Notes: a model not told the origin generated them from the sequence alone. Counted from the stretch's first letter, positions 33,195-42,527 are shown. The stretch is 45,759 bases of DNA from Cupriavidus lacunae (GCF_003353055.1 NZ_QKWJ01000060.1:291-46049); one strand, 5' to 3'. A program made the numbers and translations.

Positions 33195-34541
33195 CTACGA
33201 CAGCTTGCGGCCGAGCGTCTCCGGCACCATCGTCAACCCGAGCAGCGAGACCAGACCGCAGCCGATCAGGTAGAACGCCGGCGCATTGGGGTTGCCCGTC
33301 AGGTGGATCAGCACGGTTGAGAACAGCTGGGCAAAGCCGCCGAATATCGCAATGGCCACATAGTAGGTCACGGACATGCCGGTGGCCCGCAGGCGCTGTG
33401 GCAGTACCTCGCTCACCAGCACCAGCGTGGCGGGTGAAGTCATTGCCATGGGAATGGCCAGGCAACCGACCACCACCAGCAGGCAAGTCAGTGACGGAAA
33501 GGTATTGAGCAGGAAAAAGGCCGGATAGGCCATCAGCAGCAGCGCCACACGCGACCACCACACCATGGTGCGGCGCCCGACGCGGTCGCACATCCAGCCC
33601 GCGATCGGACCGAACACCACCATCATGGCCGCGGCTACGAAGCCGGCCCAGACAGCGTCGCCGCGCGGGATATGCAGCTGGAAGGTGGCGTAGTTCGGCA
33701 GGTAGTAGGCGATCAGGTGGATGGCCGCGGCGAGGCCCGTCATCAGGAGCACGCTGGCTACCAGCTCACGCCAGTGCTGGCGCATCAGCTGCCATCCGCC
33801 GGCAGCGGTCTTTTTGCGCGGTGGCGGTACCAGCGTTTCCTCCAGGCGCCGGCGGATCAGCTGGCCGATGGGGATCACCAGGATGCCGAGCAGGAAGGCC
33901 GCGCGCCAGCCCCAATGCTCGAGGGCATCGGCACTGAGCGCATGGGTGAGCGAGAGCGCCACCAGCGCGGCGAAGACGGCGGCAATGCCCTGACTGGCCG
34001 TCTGCCAGCTGGTGTAGAAGCCGCGCGAGCGTTCGTCCGCATACTCCAGCAGCATGGCGCTGGCCGAGCCCATTTCACCGCCGATGGCAAAGCCCTGGAT
34101 CAGGCGCGCCAGGATCATCAGGACCGGGGCAACGTAGCCGATCTGCGCATGGGTCGGCGTCACCACGAGGATCAGGGCGCTGAACGCCATCAGCCACATC
34201 GACAGCAGCACCGCGGGCTTGCGGCCGTGGCGGTCGGCGTACGCGCCGATCACCAGTCCACCCAGGGGGCGCATCAGGTAACCCGCGCCGAAGGTGCCGA
34301 AGGACAGCAGCAACTGGCCGAGCGGATTGCCGATGGGGAAGTAGAGGGGAATGATCAGGGTGGCGAAGAAGTTGTACACCCCCGAGTCATACAACTCCAG
34401 GGCGCCGCCGATGGTGATGGCGGTGATGGCAGAGACCTTGGACATGGCCCTGGGGTTGTCCTCGGCCGGAGTGGGCGTGGCGACTGGCGAAGCCATGGTG
34501 GTGGGATCGAGGGGCAAAGCGGTCTCCTGGCGCTGCGGCAT
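33195..34541 (-). CDS. MHS-family MFS metabolite:proton symporter
   Basis: About 448 residues and 12 transmembrane helices. Metabolite:H+ symporter blocks are clear: AITIGGALELYDSGVYNFFA at helix 1, GAGYLMRPLGGLVIGAYADR, the DRHGRKPAVLLSMWLM loop, LIQGFAIGGEMGSASAMLLEYAD and RSRGFYTSWQTASQG. The family imports citrate, 2-oxoglutarate, shikimate, proline and similar compounds. The start is unsure: ATG at 34541 has only GGCGG upstream, whereas a TTG at 34517 has AGGAGA five bases before it. It is the last gene of the leftward catabolic operon, 85 bp after the Bug receptor, so it may import the pathway substrate. Confidence 0.92.
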   Translation of the reverse strand: MPQRQETALPLDPTTMASPVATPTPAEDNPRAMSKVSAITAITIGGALELYDSGVYNFFATLIIPLYFPIGNPLGQLLLSFGTFGAGYLMRPLGGLVIGAYADRHGRKPAVLLSMWLMAFSALILVVTPTHAQIGYVAPVLMILARLIQGFAIGGEMGSASAMLLEYADERSRGFYTSWQTASQGIAAVFAALVALSLTHALSADALEHWGWRAAFLLGILVIPIGQLIRRRLEETLVPPPRKKTAAGGWQLMRQHWRELVASVLLMTGLAAAIHLIAYYLPNYATFQLHIPRGDAVWAGFVAAAMMVVFGPIAGWMCDRVGRRTMVWWSRVALLLMAYPAFFLLNTFPSLTCLLVVVGCLAIPMAMTSPATLVLVSEVLPQRLRATGMSVTYYVAIAIFGGFAQLFSTVLIHLTGNPNAPAFYLIGCGLVSLLGLTMVPETLGRKLS

Positions 34542-34626
34542 GATGCCGCCGCGCGCTGTTGTTGGGCGGATGCGTCGGTTGGCGTGAGGCGGCCCGGCTG
34601 CCTGGCGTGGCCAGGGCGGTGCTGCC

Positions 34627-35607
34627 TTAATCCAGCCGGAATCCGGTCTGCTTGATGGCGAGCGCCCATTTCTTCTGCTCGGCCGCCATGAAGCTGGCAA
34701 ACTGGTCCGGCGAGCTCTGGCTCGCGGGCTCATAACCCTTGCTCACAAGCTGCTGGCGCACGCCAGGCGCATTCAGGGCCTTCTCGATCTCCTTGCCGAG
34801 CAGCGTGACGATTGCCTTCGGCGTGCCGGCGGGCGCCACCAGGCCATACCACTCGCTGGCCTCGATCCCCGGGAAGCCGGCTTCGGCCATGGTCGGCACG
34901 TCGGGGAACAACGGCAGCCGCTGCTTGCTGGCCACGGCGATGCCCTTGAGCTGGCCGCCCTTGACGAACGGCATCACCGCCGGCACGCCGTGGAACATCA
35001 AGTGGATATGGCCGCCCACCAGGTCGGTCAGCGCCTGCGGCGCGCCTTTATACGGTGCGTGCACGATATTGATATGCGCGGTTTCCCTGAACACCTCGGT
35101 GATCACGTTCTGCTGGGTGCCCGGGCCGGGCGAGGCATAGCTGAGCTTGCCCGGCTCCGCCCTGGCGCGCGCCACCAGGTCCTGCACCGAGCCGCCCACG
35201 GACGGGTTCACCACCAGCATGTACGGGGAGCTTGCCATCAGGCCCAGCGGCGCAAAGTCCTTGCCCATGTCGAAGGGCAGGCTCTTGTGCAGGCTGGCGT
35301 TGATTGCCATCGGCGCGCTGGCGACCAGCAGCGTGTAGCCATCCGGCGCCGCCTTGGCGCCCATGCCGGCGCCGATATTGCCAGTTGCCCCGGGCCGGTT
35401 GTCGACCACGACTTGCTGCCCGAGGCTGGCCGTCATCTTCTCGGCCACCGTGCGGGTGACGGCATCGACGCCGCCGCCCGCGGGCCAGGGCACGATGATG
35501 CGGATCGGCCGGTTGGGGTATCCGCTTTGTGCCAGCGCGCCGGTCGCGCAGGCGGCAAGGGCGATCGCGCCCAGCGTACGGCCAAGACGGTTCAGTACGG
35601 ATTTCAT
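34627..35607 (-). CDS. Bug/TctC-family periplasmic solute receptor
   Basis: 326 residues; GAGGAGACAAGCA precedes the ATG. The signal peptide ends ACATGALA before Gln-Ser; an LAAC stretch inside it resembles a lipobox but sits early. The mature protein begins YPNRPIRIIVPWPAGGGVDA, the Bug signature, followed by VVVDNRPGATGNIGA and YTLLVASAP. Bug receptors bind carboxylates or amides through a central acidic-ligand pocket. No TctA or TctB membrane component is adjacent, so it is an orphan receptor like most in Cupriavidus and Bordetella. In the operon it stands between the large oxidoreductase and an MHS permease. Confidence 0.93.
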   Translation of the reverse strand: MKSVLNRLGRTLGAIALAACATGALAQSGYPNRPIRIIVPWPAGGGVDAVTRTVAEKMTASLGQQVVVDNRPGATGNIGAGMGAKAAPDGYTLLVASAPMAINASLHKSLPFDMGKDFAPLGLMASSPYMLVVNPSVGGSVQDLVARARAEPGKLSYASPGPGTQQNVITEVFRETAHINIVHAPYKGAPQALTDLVGGHIHLMFHGVPAVMPFVKGGQLKGIAVASKQRLPLFPDVPTMAEAGFPGIEASEWYGLVAPAGTPKAIVTLLGKEIEKALNAPGVRQQLVSKGYEPASQSSPDQFASFMAAEQKKWALAIKQTGFRLD

Positions 35608-35677
35608 TGCTTGTCTCCTCGCTGTCTCTGGCGGGCCCCGTCCGGGTGGCGGAGCCTTCGCTGTCTCAGTCTCTGGT

Positions 35678-38600
35678 TTATGCCGCTTCGGTAGCCTTGC
35701 CTTGTCCCGGCATTGCGCTCCCCTGCTGCCATTGCGCCATCAGCCGCTCCCAGCGCGTGCGCGTGGCCGCCAGGTTGCGCGCCTTGACGTGGCCGTAGCC
35801 GCGGATCTCCTGCGGCAGCCGGGCAATCTCGAGCGCCAGGTCGAGGTTGTGCGCGGAAAGTGCCGGCAGCAAGGCTTCGACGCTGCGCCGGTAAGCACCG
35901 ATCAGGGCCCGCTCCTCCTTGCGCTCGTGGGTGTAGCCGAAGGGATCGAATGCCGTGCCGCGCAGGCCCTTGAAACGGGTCAGTACGCCGAACGCAGTGC
36001 GCATCCACGGGCCATAGGTGCCCTTTACCAGTTCGCCGGCCTGGTTCTTCCGCGCAAACAGGGGAGGGGCCAGGTGATGGACCAGCCGGACCTTGCCCTC
36101 GAACATCGACGCGATCTGCTGGCGGAATGCGGCGCCGGTATGCAGGCGCGCCACCTCATATTCGTCTTTATAGGCCATCAGCCTGAATAGCGAGCGGGCC
36201 ACGGCTTCGGTCAGGCGGGTGCCGCCGAGGACCGATTCCGCCGCCTTCACGCGGTCCACGAACGACTCATATTGCGCCGCATAGGCCCGGTTCTGGTAGC
36301 CGGTCAGGAAGTCGGCGTGTTTCTTCATCAGTTCCTCGACCGGCACCTTGCGCACGAACTGGATCACCTGTGAGCCGGCCGGCTGCGCGGGTATCTTCGA
36401 CATATCGTGGGCGCACAGCCGGCCCCATTCGAAGGCCGCCTTGTTGCTGTCGATCTGCACGCCGTTGAGCTCGATGGCGCGCATCAGGGCCGCGTGCGAC
36501 AGCGGCACCTTGCCCTTCTGCCAGGCATAGCCGAGCAGCAGCAGGTTGGCGTAGATCGACTGGCCGAGCACCTGCTTCGCCACCTGTTCGGCATCGAAGC
36601 TGGCGAGCTGGCCGTCGCCGACGGACTGTGCGATCCGCGCCACGGCCTCGCCGGTCTGCGGATCCCAGTCCGGGTTGCGGACAAAGGCCGCGGTCGGGGT
36701 GAGATGGCTGTTCAGCACCACATAGGTCCGCGCCGGCGACATCGCGGCCAGCGAGGCCTTGCTGGCGGCGACCACGGTATCGCAGGCGATCACCAGGTCG
36801 GCCATGGCCACGTCGACGCGGCTCGCATGCAGGGCGTCCGGGCTGGCGGCGATCTGGATGTGGCTCCAGGTGGCTCCGCCCATCTGCGCCATGCCGGTCG
36901 CATCCTGGGTGATCACGCCCTTGCCTTCCAGGTGGGCGGCCATGCCCAGCACGCCGCCGATGGTGACGATGCCGGTGCCGCCGATCCCCGCCACCACGAT
37001 GCGCTGCGGCGTGCCGGCATCCGGCAGCGTGGGCATCGGGATGGCCGGCGGCGTGGCACGGCCGCCGCTGGCGGGGGCGGGGGTCTTCAGCTTGCCGCCT
37101 TCGACCGTGACAAAGCTCGGGCAGAAGCCCTTGGTGCAGGAGAAATCCTTGTTGCAGGTGTCCTGGTTGACCTTGCGCTTGCGCCCGAAGTCGGTTTCCA
37201 CCGGCTGCACCGCCAGGCAGTTGCTTTGCACGGAGCAGTCGCCGCAGCCTTCGCACACCAGCTCGTTGATGACCACGCGCCTGGCCGGATCGACCATGGT
37301 GCCGCGCTTGCGCTCGCGGCGCTTCTTGGTGGCGCAGGCCTGGTCGTAGATGATCACGGTCACGCCGGATACCTCGCGCAGTTGGCGCTGCACGGTATCG
37401 AGCTCGTCGCGGTGGCGCACGGTGACGCCGGCGGCGAGATTGCTGACGCCCTTGTACTTGTCAGGTTCGTCGGTCACCACGACGATCTGCCGCGCGCCCT
37501 CGGCGGCCAGTTCGCGCGTCATCGCCGGCACGTCGAGCTGGCCGTCCACCGGCTGCCCGCCGGTCATGGCCACGGCGCTGTTGAACAGGATCTTGTAGGT
37601 CAGGTTGACGCCGGCATGGATCGACTGGCGCACCGCCAGCAGGCCGGAGTGGTTGTAGGTGCCGTCGCCCAGGTTGGCGAACATATGGGTGCGCTTGCTG
37701 AACGGTGCCTGGCCCATCCAGTGCACGCCTTCGCCGCCCATCTGCGACCACGAGCTGGTCGAGCGGTCCATCCACACCACCATGCCGTGGCAGCCGATGC
37801 CGGCGGTTGCGACCGAGCCTTCCGGCACGCGCGTGCTGGTGTTGTGCGGGCAGCCCGGGCAGAACCAGGGCAGGCGGTCGGTGGCGCGCGCATCGCCCTG
37901 GGAGGTGGCGCGTTCCCGGGCGTCGATCTCCCGCAGGCGCACGTCCATGCGCGTGGCCACTTCGGCCGGCACGCCCAGCGCCTTGAGCCGCTGCGCGATG
38001 GCCTTGGCCACCAGCGCGGGCGACAGGTCGGCCTTGGCCCGCAGCAGCCAGTCCTCGGCCGGCTTGCGGTGGCTCCATTCGCCGCCGGCGCCGTCGGCGT
38101 GGTGGTACTTGCCGAAGACTGCCGGGCGCGCGGCGGGCGGGTAGTGGTACAGCTCGTCCTTGAGCTGCTGCTCGATCACGGGGCGCTTTTCCTCGACCAC
38201 CAGGATCTCGCGCAACCCGCGCGCAAAGTCGCGCACGCTGTCGGGCTCCAGCGGCCATACCACGCTGACCTTGTGCAGCCGGATGCCGAGCGCACGGCAG
38301 GTGGCGTCATCCAGCCCGAGGTCGAGCAGGGCCTGGCGCGTGTCGCTGTAGGCCTTGCCGCTGGCGATGATGCCGAAGCGGTCGCCGGATCCCTCGATCA
38401 CGTTGCGGTTCAGGCGGTTGGCGCGCACATAGGCGAGCGCGGCCGGCCACTTGAACTCCATCATGCGCGCCTCGGCCGCGAGCGGATCGTCGGGCCAGCG
38501 GATATGCAGGCCGCCGTCGGGCATGACGAAGTCTTCCGGCAGCACGATGCGCACGCGATCCGAGTCGGTGACCACCGAAGCGCCCGATTCCACCACCTCC

Positions 38601-39244
38601 TGCACGGTCTTCATGCCGGCCCACAGCCCGCTGAAGCGGCTCATGGCGAGGGCGTGCACGCCGAGGTCGAGGATGTCCTGCACGTTGGCCGGAAAGAACA
38701 CCGGCAGCCCGCACGCCATGAAGGTGTGGTCGCTCTGGTGCGCCAGCGTGCTGCTCTTGGAGACGTGGTCATCGCCGGCAAGCGCGATCACGCCGCCCAG
38801 CGGCGAGGTGCCCGCGAGGTTGGCATGCTTGAGCGCATCGCCGCTGCGGTCGACGCCGGGGCCCTTGCCGTACCAGATGCCGAACACGCCGTCGTAGCGC
38901 TTGCTGGCGGCATCGAAATCCAGTTGCTGCGAGCCCCAGACCGCCGTGACGCCGAGTTCCTCGTTGACGCCGGGTTTGAAGACCACGTGGTTGTCGGCAA
39001 GATGCTTCTTTGCCTGCCACAGCGCCTGGTCATAGGTACCGAGCGGCGATCCGCGGTAGCCGGAAATAAAGGCGGCGGTGTTGTGGCCGGCCGCGGCATC
39101 GCGCTTGCGCTGCAGCAGCGGCAGGCGCACCAGCGCCTGCACGCCGCTCATGTAGGCGCGGCCGGAGTCCAGCGCGTACTTGTCGTCGATCGACACAGCT
39201 TGCATGGCCTGCCGGGCCGCATCGGGGAGTGTGGGGGCATTCAT
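35678..39244 (-). CDS. single-chain indolepyruvate ferredoxin oxidoreductase
   Basis: 1,188 residues; a fused 2-oxoacid:ferredoxin oxidoreductase that decarboxylates aryl- or branched-chain 2-oxoacids to acyl-CoA. Domains in order: pyrimidine-binding/IorA-like half (FISGYRGSPLGTYD, FGIWYGKGPGVDRSGDALKH), TPP-binding part with CPGCPHN (about 459-465) and ANLGDGTYNHSG, an iron-sulfur segment CEGCGDCSVQSNC (about 662) with further cysteines in NKDFSCTKGFCPS, the gamma/IorB-like domain opening VAGIGGTGIVTIGGVLG (about 748), and a C-terminal helical domain ending RGYGHVKARNL. No part is missing. It lies 90 bp after an Ldh-type dehydrogenase that could supply its 2-oxoacid. The exact substrate is unknown. 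Confidence 0.95.
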   Translation of the reverse strand: MNAPTLPDAARQAMQAVSIDDKYALDSGRAYMSGVQALVRLPLLQRKRDAAAGHNTAAFISGYRGSPLGTYDQALWQAKKHLADNHVVFKPGVNEELGVTAVWGSQQLDFDAASKRYDGVFGIWYGKGPGVDRSGDALKHANLAGTSPLGGVIALAGDDHVSKSSTLAHQSDHTFMACGLPVFFPANVQDILDLGVHALAMSRFSGLWAGMKTVQEVVESGASVVTDSDRVRIVLPEDFVMPDGGLHIRWPDDPLAAEARMMEFKWPAALAYVRANRLNRNVIEGSGDRFGIIASGKAYSDTRQALLDLGLDDATCRALGIRLHKVSVVWPLEPDSVRDFARGLREILVVEEKRPVIEQQLKDELYHYPPAARPAVFGKYHHADGAGGEWSHRKPAEDWLLRAKADLSPALVAKAIAQRLKALGVPAEVATRMDVRLREIDARERATSQGDARATDRLPWFCPGCPHNTSTRVPEGSVATAGIGCHGMVVWMDRSTSSWSQMGGEGVHWMGQAPFSKRTHMFANLGDGTYNHSGLLAVRQSIHAGVNLTYKILFNSAVAMTGGQPVDGQLDVPAMTRELAAEGARQIVVVTDEPDKYKGVSNLAAGVTVRHRDELDTVQRQLREVSGVTVIIYDQACATKKRRERKRGTMVDPARRVVINELVCEGCGDCSVQSNCLAVQPVETDFGRKRKVNQDTCNKDFSCTKGFCPSFVTVEGGKLKTPAPASGGRATPPAIPMPTLPDAGTPQRIVVAGIGGTGIVTIGGVLGMAAHLEGKGVITQDATGMAQMGGATWSHIQIAASPDALHASRVDVAMADLVIACDTVVAASKASLAAMSPARTYVVLNSHLTPTAAFVRNPDWDPQTGEAVARIAQSVGDGQLASFDAEQVAKQVLGQSIYANLLLLGYAWQKGKVPLSHAALMRAIELNGVQIDSNKAAFEWGRLCAHDMSKIPAQPAGSQVIQFVRKVPVEELMKKHADFLTGYQNRAYAAQYESFVDRVKAAESVLGGTRLTEAVARSLFRLMAYKDEYEVARLHTGAAFRQQIASMFEGKVRLVHHLAPPLFARKNQAGELVKGTYGPWMRTAFGVLTRFKGLRGTAFDPFGYTHERKEERALIGAYRRSVEALLPALSAHNLDLALEIARLPQEIRGYGHVKARNLAATRTRWERLMAQWQQGSAMPGQGKATEAA

Positions 39245-39334
39245 ATTGGCGCTCTTCTGACAAACAGGGTTGAACGGGGCCTGCCGGCGTGCGATTGCAC
39301 CCGGATCTCTGGCAGTACTGTGACGAAAGCGGCG

Positions 39335-40369
39335 CTAGCCGGGGAGGGGGATGCCGAGTTCCCGGCCGAGCGCATCCAGCGCCCGCACGACCGCGTCGGG
39401 CAGGTTGATGCCTTGTGCGCGGCCTTCGCGCTCGAGCGTCTCGCCACGGTGTCCCGGGAGCCGGGCGTCGGCGCCGCCGGCGGCAAGATAGTTGCCGGTC
39501 CACTGGGCCATGTAGTCGGCGAACAGCTCCTTGCCGGCAAAGGCGTCCGGCTTGACCAGCCAGACAAAACCGCCCTGGCGGCCGACCGCGCCGCTGCCGG
39601 AGACGGTGTTGCGCGCGGGAGAAAGCGAGTCCGCGGTGGCCGCCATGGCGCCGGCCAGGCACTCCACCATCATGGCGATGCCGATGCCCTTATGCCCGCC
39701 GGTGGGCAGCAGCGAGCCTTCCAGCGCGCGTTGCGCGTCGGTGGTCGGGTGGCCGTCGGCGTCGAGCGCCCAGCCCGCGGGAATCGGCTTGCCTTCACGG
39801 GCGGCCAGCAGGATATGGCCGCGCGCGGCGACGCTGCAGGCCACGTCGAACACGATCGGCGCCGACCCCGGCAGTGGGCAGCCGAAGGCGATGGGGTTAT
39901 GCCCGATCGCGGCGCGGGCAAAGCCTTCCATGCCGAGCACGGGGGGCGTGCGCTGGCCGACCATGCAGAAGGCGCCGGCCTCGGCGGCCAGCAACGCCGG
40001 GATGCCCAGCGCGCCGAGATGGCCGCACGATTGCACGGCAACCAGCACGGACGCGCTCGATTGCAGCGCCTCCAGCCCGAGTTGCACGGCGCGCGGGCCC
40101 GCGATCTGGCCCATGGCGCCGTCGGCATCCAGCACGATGCCGCCCGGGAAGGCCTTGTGCGACATCTCCGGGCGCGGGTTGAAATCGCCGGCACGCAGGC
40201 GTTCGACGTAGGAGGGCACCCGCGTCAGTCCGTGCGTCTTGTAGCCGCGCAGTTCGCTGCGCACCAGCGCGGCAGCGGCTTCGGTCGCCCGGTCTGGCGC
40301 CACACCGCACGTCCCGAACACGGCGGCGGCCCAGCGCGCGAGGTGATCGGTGTTCCAGCGGATAGTCAT
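39335..40369 (-). CDS. Ldh/ComC-family 2-hydroxyacid dehydrogenase
   Basis: 344 residues of the malate/L-lactate dehydrogenase (Ldh_2) family, which is unrelated to classical LDH and oxidises 2-hydroxyacids or reduces imines with NAD(P). Typical blocks are ALVRSELRGYKTHGLTRVPS (with the conserved His of the family S/T-HG motif), GQIAGPRAVQLGLEAL, GHLGALGIPA, GHNPIAFGCPLPGSAPIVFD, and LPTGGHKGIGIAMMVECLAG. Its ATG overlaps the GntR stop (ATGA), so the two are coupled. The family includes ComC, (R)-sulfolactate dehydrogenase, and ureidoglycolate dehydrogenase; the neighbouring SuyAB-like genes make the first reading tempting but not proven. Confidence 0.9.
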   Translation of the reverse strand: MTIRWNTDHLARWAAAVFGTCGVAPDRATEAAAALVRSELRGYKTHGLTRVPSYVERLRAGDFNPRPEMSHKAFPGGIVLDADGAMGQIAGPRAVQLGLEALQSSASVLVAVQSCGHLGALGIPALLAAEAGAFCMVGQRTPPVLGMEGFARAAIGHNPIAFGCPLPGSAPIVFDVACSVAARGHILLAAREGKPIPAGWALDADGHPTTDAQRALEGSLLPTGGHKGIGIAMMVECLAGAMAATADSLSPARNTVSGSGAVGRQGGFVWLVKPDAFAGKELFADYMAQWTGNYLAAGGADARLPGHRGETLEREGRAQGINLPDAVVRALDALGRELGIPLPG

Positions 40370-41070
40370 GTCGATTTCTCCCGCACGATCATCAGGCGCT
40401 CCGCGAACGGGGCGGCATAGACCGACTGGTAGTAGAGCGGCTGGTCACGCAGCGTATAGCCGCGCAACTCCATGATGAATGCCGGCGCCTCGGGATCCAG
40501 CCCGAGTTCCTGCGCGGCCGCGGCCGGGGCCTGGCCGAAGCGGATCCACTGGTCCACGCGCAGCGTCGGCAGCGACAGGCGCTGGCCGATCAGCTCGCGC
40601 AGGTTCTTCTCCAGGGCATCGCGGTCCAGTCCGCCAAGTTGCGCAAAGTCTTCCTCGCGCAGCCAGAACTCGCTGTAGAGGTCGAAGTGGCCGCCGACGC
40701 TGATCACGCGCTCGATGCGCACATAGCCATCACCGGCGAGGAACTCCGACCACGGTCCCTTGCGCTTGATCCGCTTCACCGAGCGCGCGTGGACGTAGGA
40801 CGGCAGCTCCTTGCCCTGTTCGTCGAGGAAGCGCAGGTAGCGGACATCGGCCGGCGCCACGCGCGTCCCGGAGACAAAGGTGCCTCGTCCCTGTTCACGC
40901 GTGATCAGTCCGGAGTGCGTGAGCCGGGCCAATGCCTTCTGGACCGTGCCGACGCTGACCCCATGGAAGCTGGCGAGCTCGCCTTCGGAGGGCAGGCGAT
41001 CGCCCTCGCGCAGTGCGCCGGATTCGATGGAGTGGATGATCGCGTCGGAGACGCTGCTAAGTTTGGTCAT
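40366..41070 (-). CDS. GntR-family (HutC/UTRA) regulator
   Basis: 234 residues. The GntR winged helix (about 1-70) reads DAIIHSIESGALREGDRLPS, LASFHGVSVGTVQKALARLT and GLITREQGRGTFVSG. The UTRA ligand domain (about 90-230) follows with EFLAGDGYVRIERVISVGG, LYSEFWLREEDF and YYQSVYAAPFAER, as in HutC-type repressors. It starts 6 bases after the lyase large subunit and overlaps the dehydrogenase start by 4 bases, so it is inside the operon it probably controls. No Shine-Dalgarno is seen, consistent with translational coupling. The repeats at 42620-42648 are candidate operators. Confidence 0.93.
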   Translation of the reverse strand: MTKLSSVSDAIIHSIESGALREGDRLPSEGELASFHGVSVGTVQKALARLTHSGLITREQGRGTFVSGTRVAPADVRYLRFLDEQGKELPSYVHARSVKRIKRKGPWSEFLAGDGYVRIERVISVGGHFDLYSEFWLREEDFAQLGGLDRDALEKNLRELIGQRLSLPTLRVDQWIRFGQAPAAAAQELGLDPEAPAFIMELRGYTLRDQPLYYQSVYAAPFAERLMIVREKST

Positions 41071-41076
41071 GGTTGT

Positions 41077-42231
41077 TCAGAGGCTCAGTGCGAATCGACT
41101 GACCGCGGTCTCCCTGATATCGAGCACCTCGCTGGTCAGCCGCGTGCCGGATGCGACTTCCATCGCATAGCCAAACAGCTGCTCGCCGAGGCCGGAGATC
41201 TTGTCCCCGTTCTGCAGGACGCCGCTTACGTCGAAGTCAATGTTGTCGGCCATGGTGCGCAGGGTATTGACGTTGCCGCACACCTTGACGGTCGGTGCCA
41301 CCATGCTGCCGATCGGATTGCCCACTCCCGTGCCGAAGAAGGTGAGCTGGCATCCGCCGGCAGCCAGCGCAGTGAGATTCTCCACTGCCGCAGCCGGCGC
41401 GTCCATGAAATGCAGCCCCTTCTTCTGCGGTGCCTCGCCGTAGCGCAGCACGCCCACCAGCGGGCTGGTGCCGGCCTTGGCCATGGCGCCCAGCGCCTTT
41501 TCCTCGACCGTGGTCAGGCCGCCGCGCTTGTTGTCGGGCGAAGGCTGGTCGTCGCGCATGTCGACGCCGCGCGAGATCGCCAGGTTTTCCATATTGCGCA
41601 CCGCCGTGACGAAGGCCTCGCGCACCCGCCCATCGACCGCGCGCTCGGCGAACAGGTGCTCGGCGCCGATGAACTCCGAGGTCTCGGAAATGATCACGGT
41701 GCCGCCGCCGGCGACCACCATGTCCGCCATGCGGCCGATCACCGGGTTGCAGCTCAGCCCGGAGGTGGTGTCCGAACCGCCGCACTCGACCCCGATCACC
41801 AGCGACGACACCGGGCACGGCACGCGGCGCGCCTTCGACGCGGCCAGCGACAGCCGGCTGGCCTTGCGCGTGCCTTCGGCAATGCAAGCGACCGTGCCGT
41901 CGGGCTGCAGGTGCACGCGTTCGACCGGCTTGCCGGTTGCGCGGATGCGGCGAGCGACCTCTTCCGTCGACGATTCTTCCAGGCCTACCAGCAGGACCGC
42001 GGCGATGTTGGGATTGCGGCCCAGGCCGGCGAGCGATTCGAACGCGAAATCCAGGTCGGTGCCGAACTGTCCGCGCACGAACAGCGTCGTGACCGGGATG
42101 CAGCCGCCCACGGTGCGGGCAATGGTGCGGGTGACCGGATTGCAGTTGTCCATCACGGAAACCACCGCGACCCAGTTGCGCACACCGACCGCGCCGTTCT
42201 CGCGCGGGTATCCGAGGAAGGTTGTTGTCAT
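41077..42231 (-). CDS. UxaA/SuyB-type hydro-lyase large subunit
   Basis: 384 residues from MTTTFLGYPRENGAVGVRNW, with AGGGG eight bases upstream; an ATG six bases earlier sits in TAATG with the small-subunit stop. The family core is present: GYPRENGAVGVRN, N-terminal C30 and C44, ECGGSD (149-154), SGLSCNPVIG (157-166), and the late GTGVGNPIGSMVAP and VKVCGN. UxaA, GarD and SuyB share these. Altronate and galactarate dehydratases usually fuse the SAF domain; a separate 384-residue large and 96-residue small subunit matches (2R)-sulfolactate sulfo-lyase SuyAB in size, but split dehydratases of unknown substrate also exist. It acts with the small subunit encoded just upstream. Confidence 0.82.
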   Translation of the reverse strand: MTTTFLGYPRENGAVGVRNWVAVVSVMDNCNPVTRTIARTVGGCIPVTTLFVRGQFGTDLDFAFESLAGLGRNPNIAAVLLVGLEESSTEEVARRIRATGKPVERVHLQPDGTVACIAEGTRKASRLSLAASKARRVPCPVSSLVIGVECGGSDTTSGLSCNPVIGRMADMVVAGGGTVIISETSEFIGAEHLFAERAVDGRVREAFVTAVRNMENLAISRGVDMRDDQPSPDNKRGGLTTVEEKALGAMAKAGTSPLVGVLRYGEAPQKKGLHFMDAPAAAVENLTALAAGGCQLTFFGTGVGNPIGSMVAPTVKVCGNVNTLRTMADNIDFDVSGVLQNGDKISGLGEQLFGYAMEVASGTRLTSEVLDIRETAVSRFALSL

Positions 42232-42236
42232 CTGCA

Positions 42237-42527
42237 TTACCCCTTTTTCAGGTCGCCGCGGGCACGCGCCGACTCGATGTTGTGAACGTGCATGTGTTCG
42301 CCGGCCCGCACCGCGCGGCTGGCGCGGCCGATCACCTGGCCGTACTTCAGGATGGTTTCGCCCGCTACCGCGTCGGCGATGCAGATCTTGTGGCCGAACG
42401 GCACGTCTTGCAGCAGCGCCAGGCTGCCTTGTCGCTCGCCTTGCAGCACGCAGGCTTCGCCAGCCTGGCCGGGGTCCAGCAGGGTGGCCACGTTGTCGGC
42501 CGGGTTCAGTACGATGGCTCGGGGCAT
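42237..42527 (-). CDS. UxaA/SuyA-type lyase small subunit (SAF domain)
   Basis: 96 residues forming one SAF (antifreeze-like) domain: AIVLNPADNVATLLDPGQAG, FGHKICIADAVAGETILKYG, QVIGRASRAVRAGEHMHVHN. The final HVHN motif is typical of the small part of altronate/galactarate dehydratases and SuyA. CAGGAGTTGATAA precedes the ATG. Its stop overlaps the alternative start of the large subunit (TAATG), so the two are expressed as a unit. It is the first gene of the leftward operon, with a visible promoter upstream. Confidence 0.85.
   Translation of the reverse strand: MPRAIVLNPADNVATLLDPGQAGEACVLQGERQGSLALLQDVPFGHKICIADAVAGETILKYGQVIGRASRAVRAGEHMHVHNIESARARGDLKKG

Noticed and set aside
32986..33273. 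A 95-codon plus-strand frame after ilvD
   Set aside because: It starts inside the terminator and its beginning is encoded by the 15-bp tandem repeat; no family resemblance.
36407..40420. A 1,337-codon open frame on the plus strand opposite the oxidoreductase and dehydrogenase
   Set aside because: It is Arg/His/Ala/Gly-rich, has no family motif or start signal, and mirrors the codon structure of well-recognised minus-strand genes.
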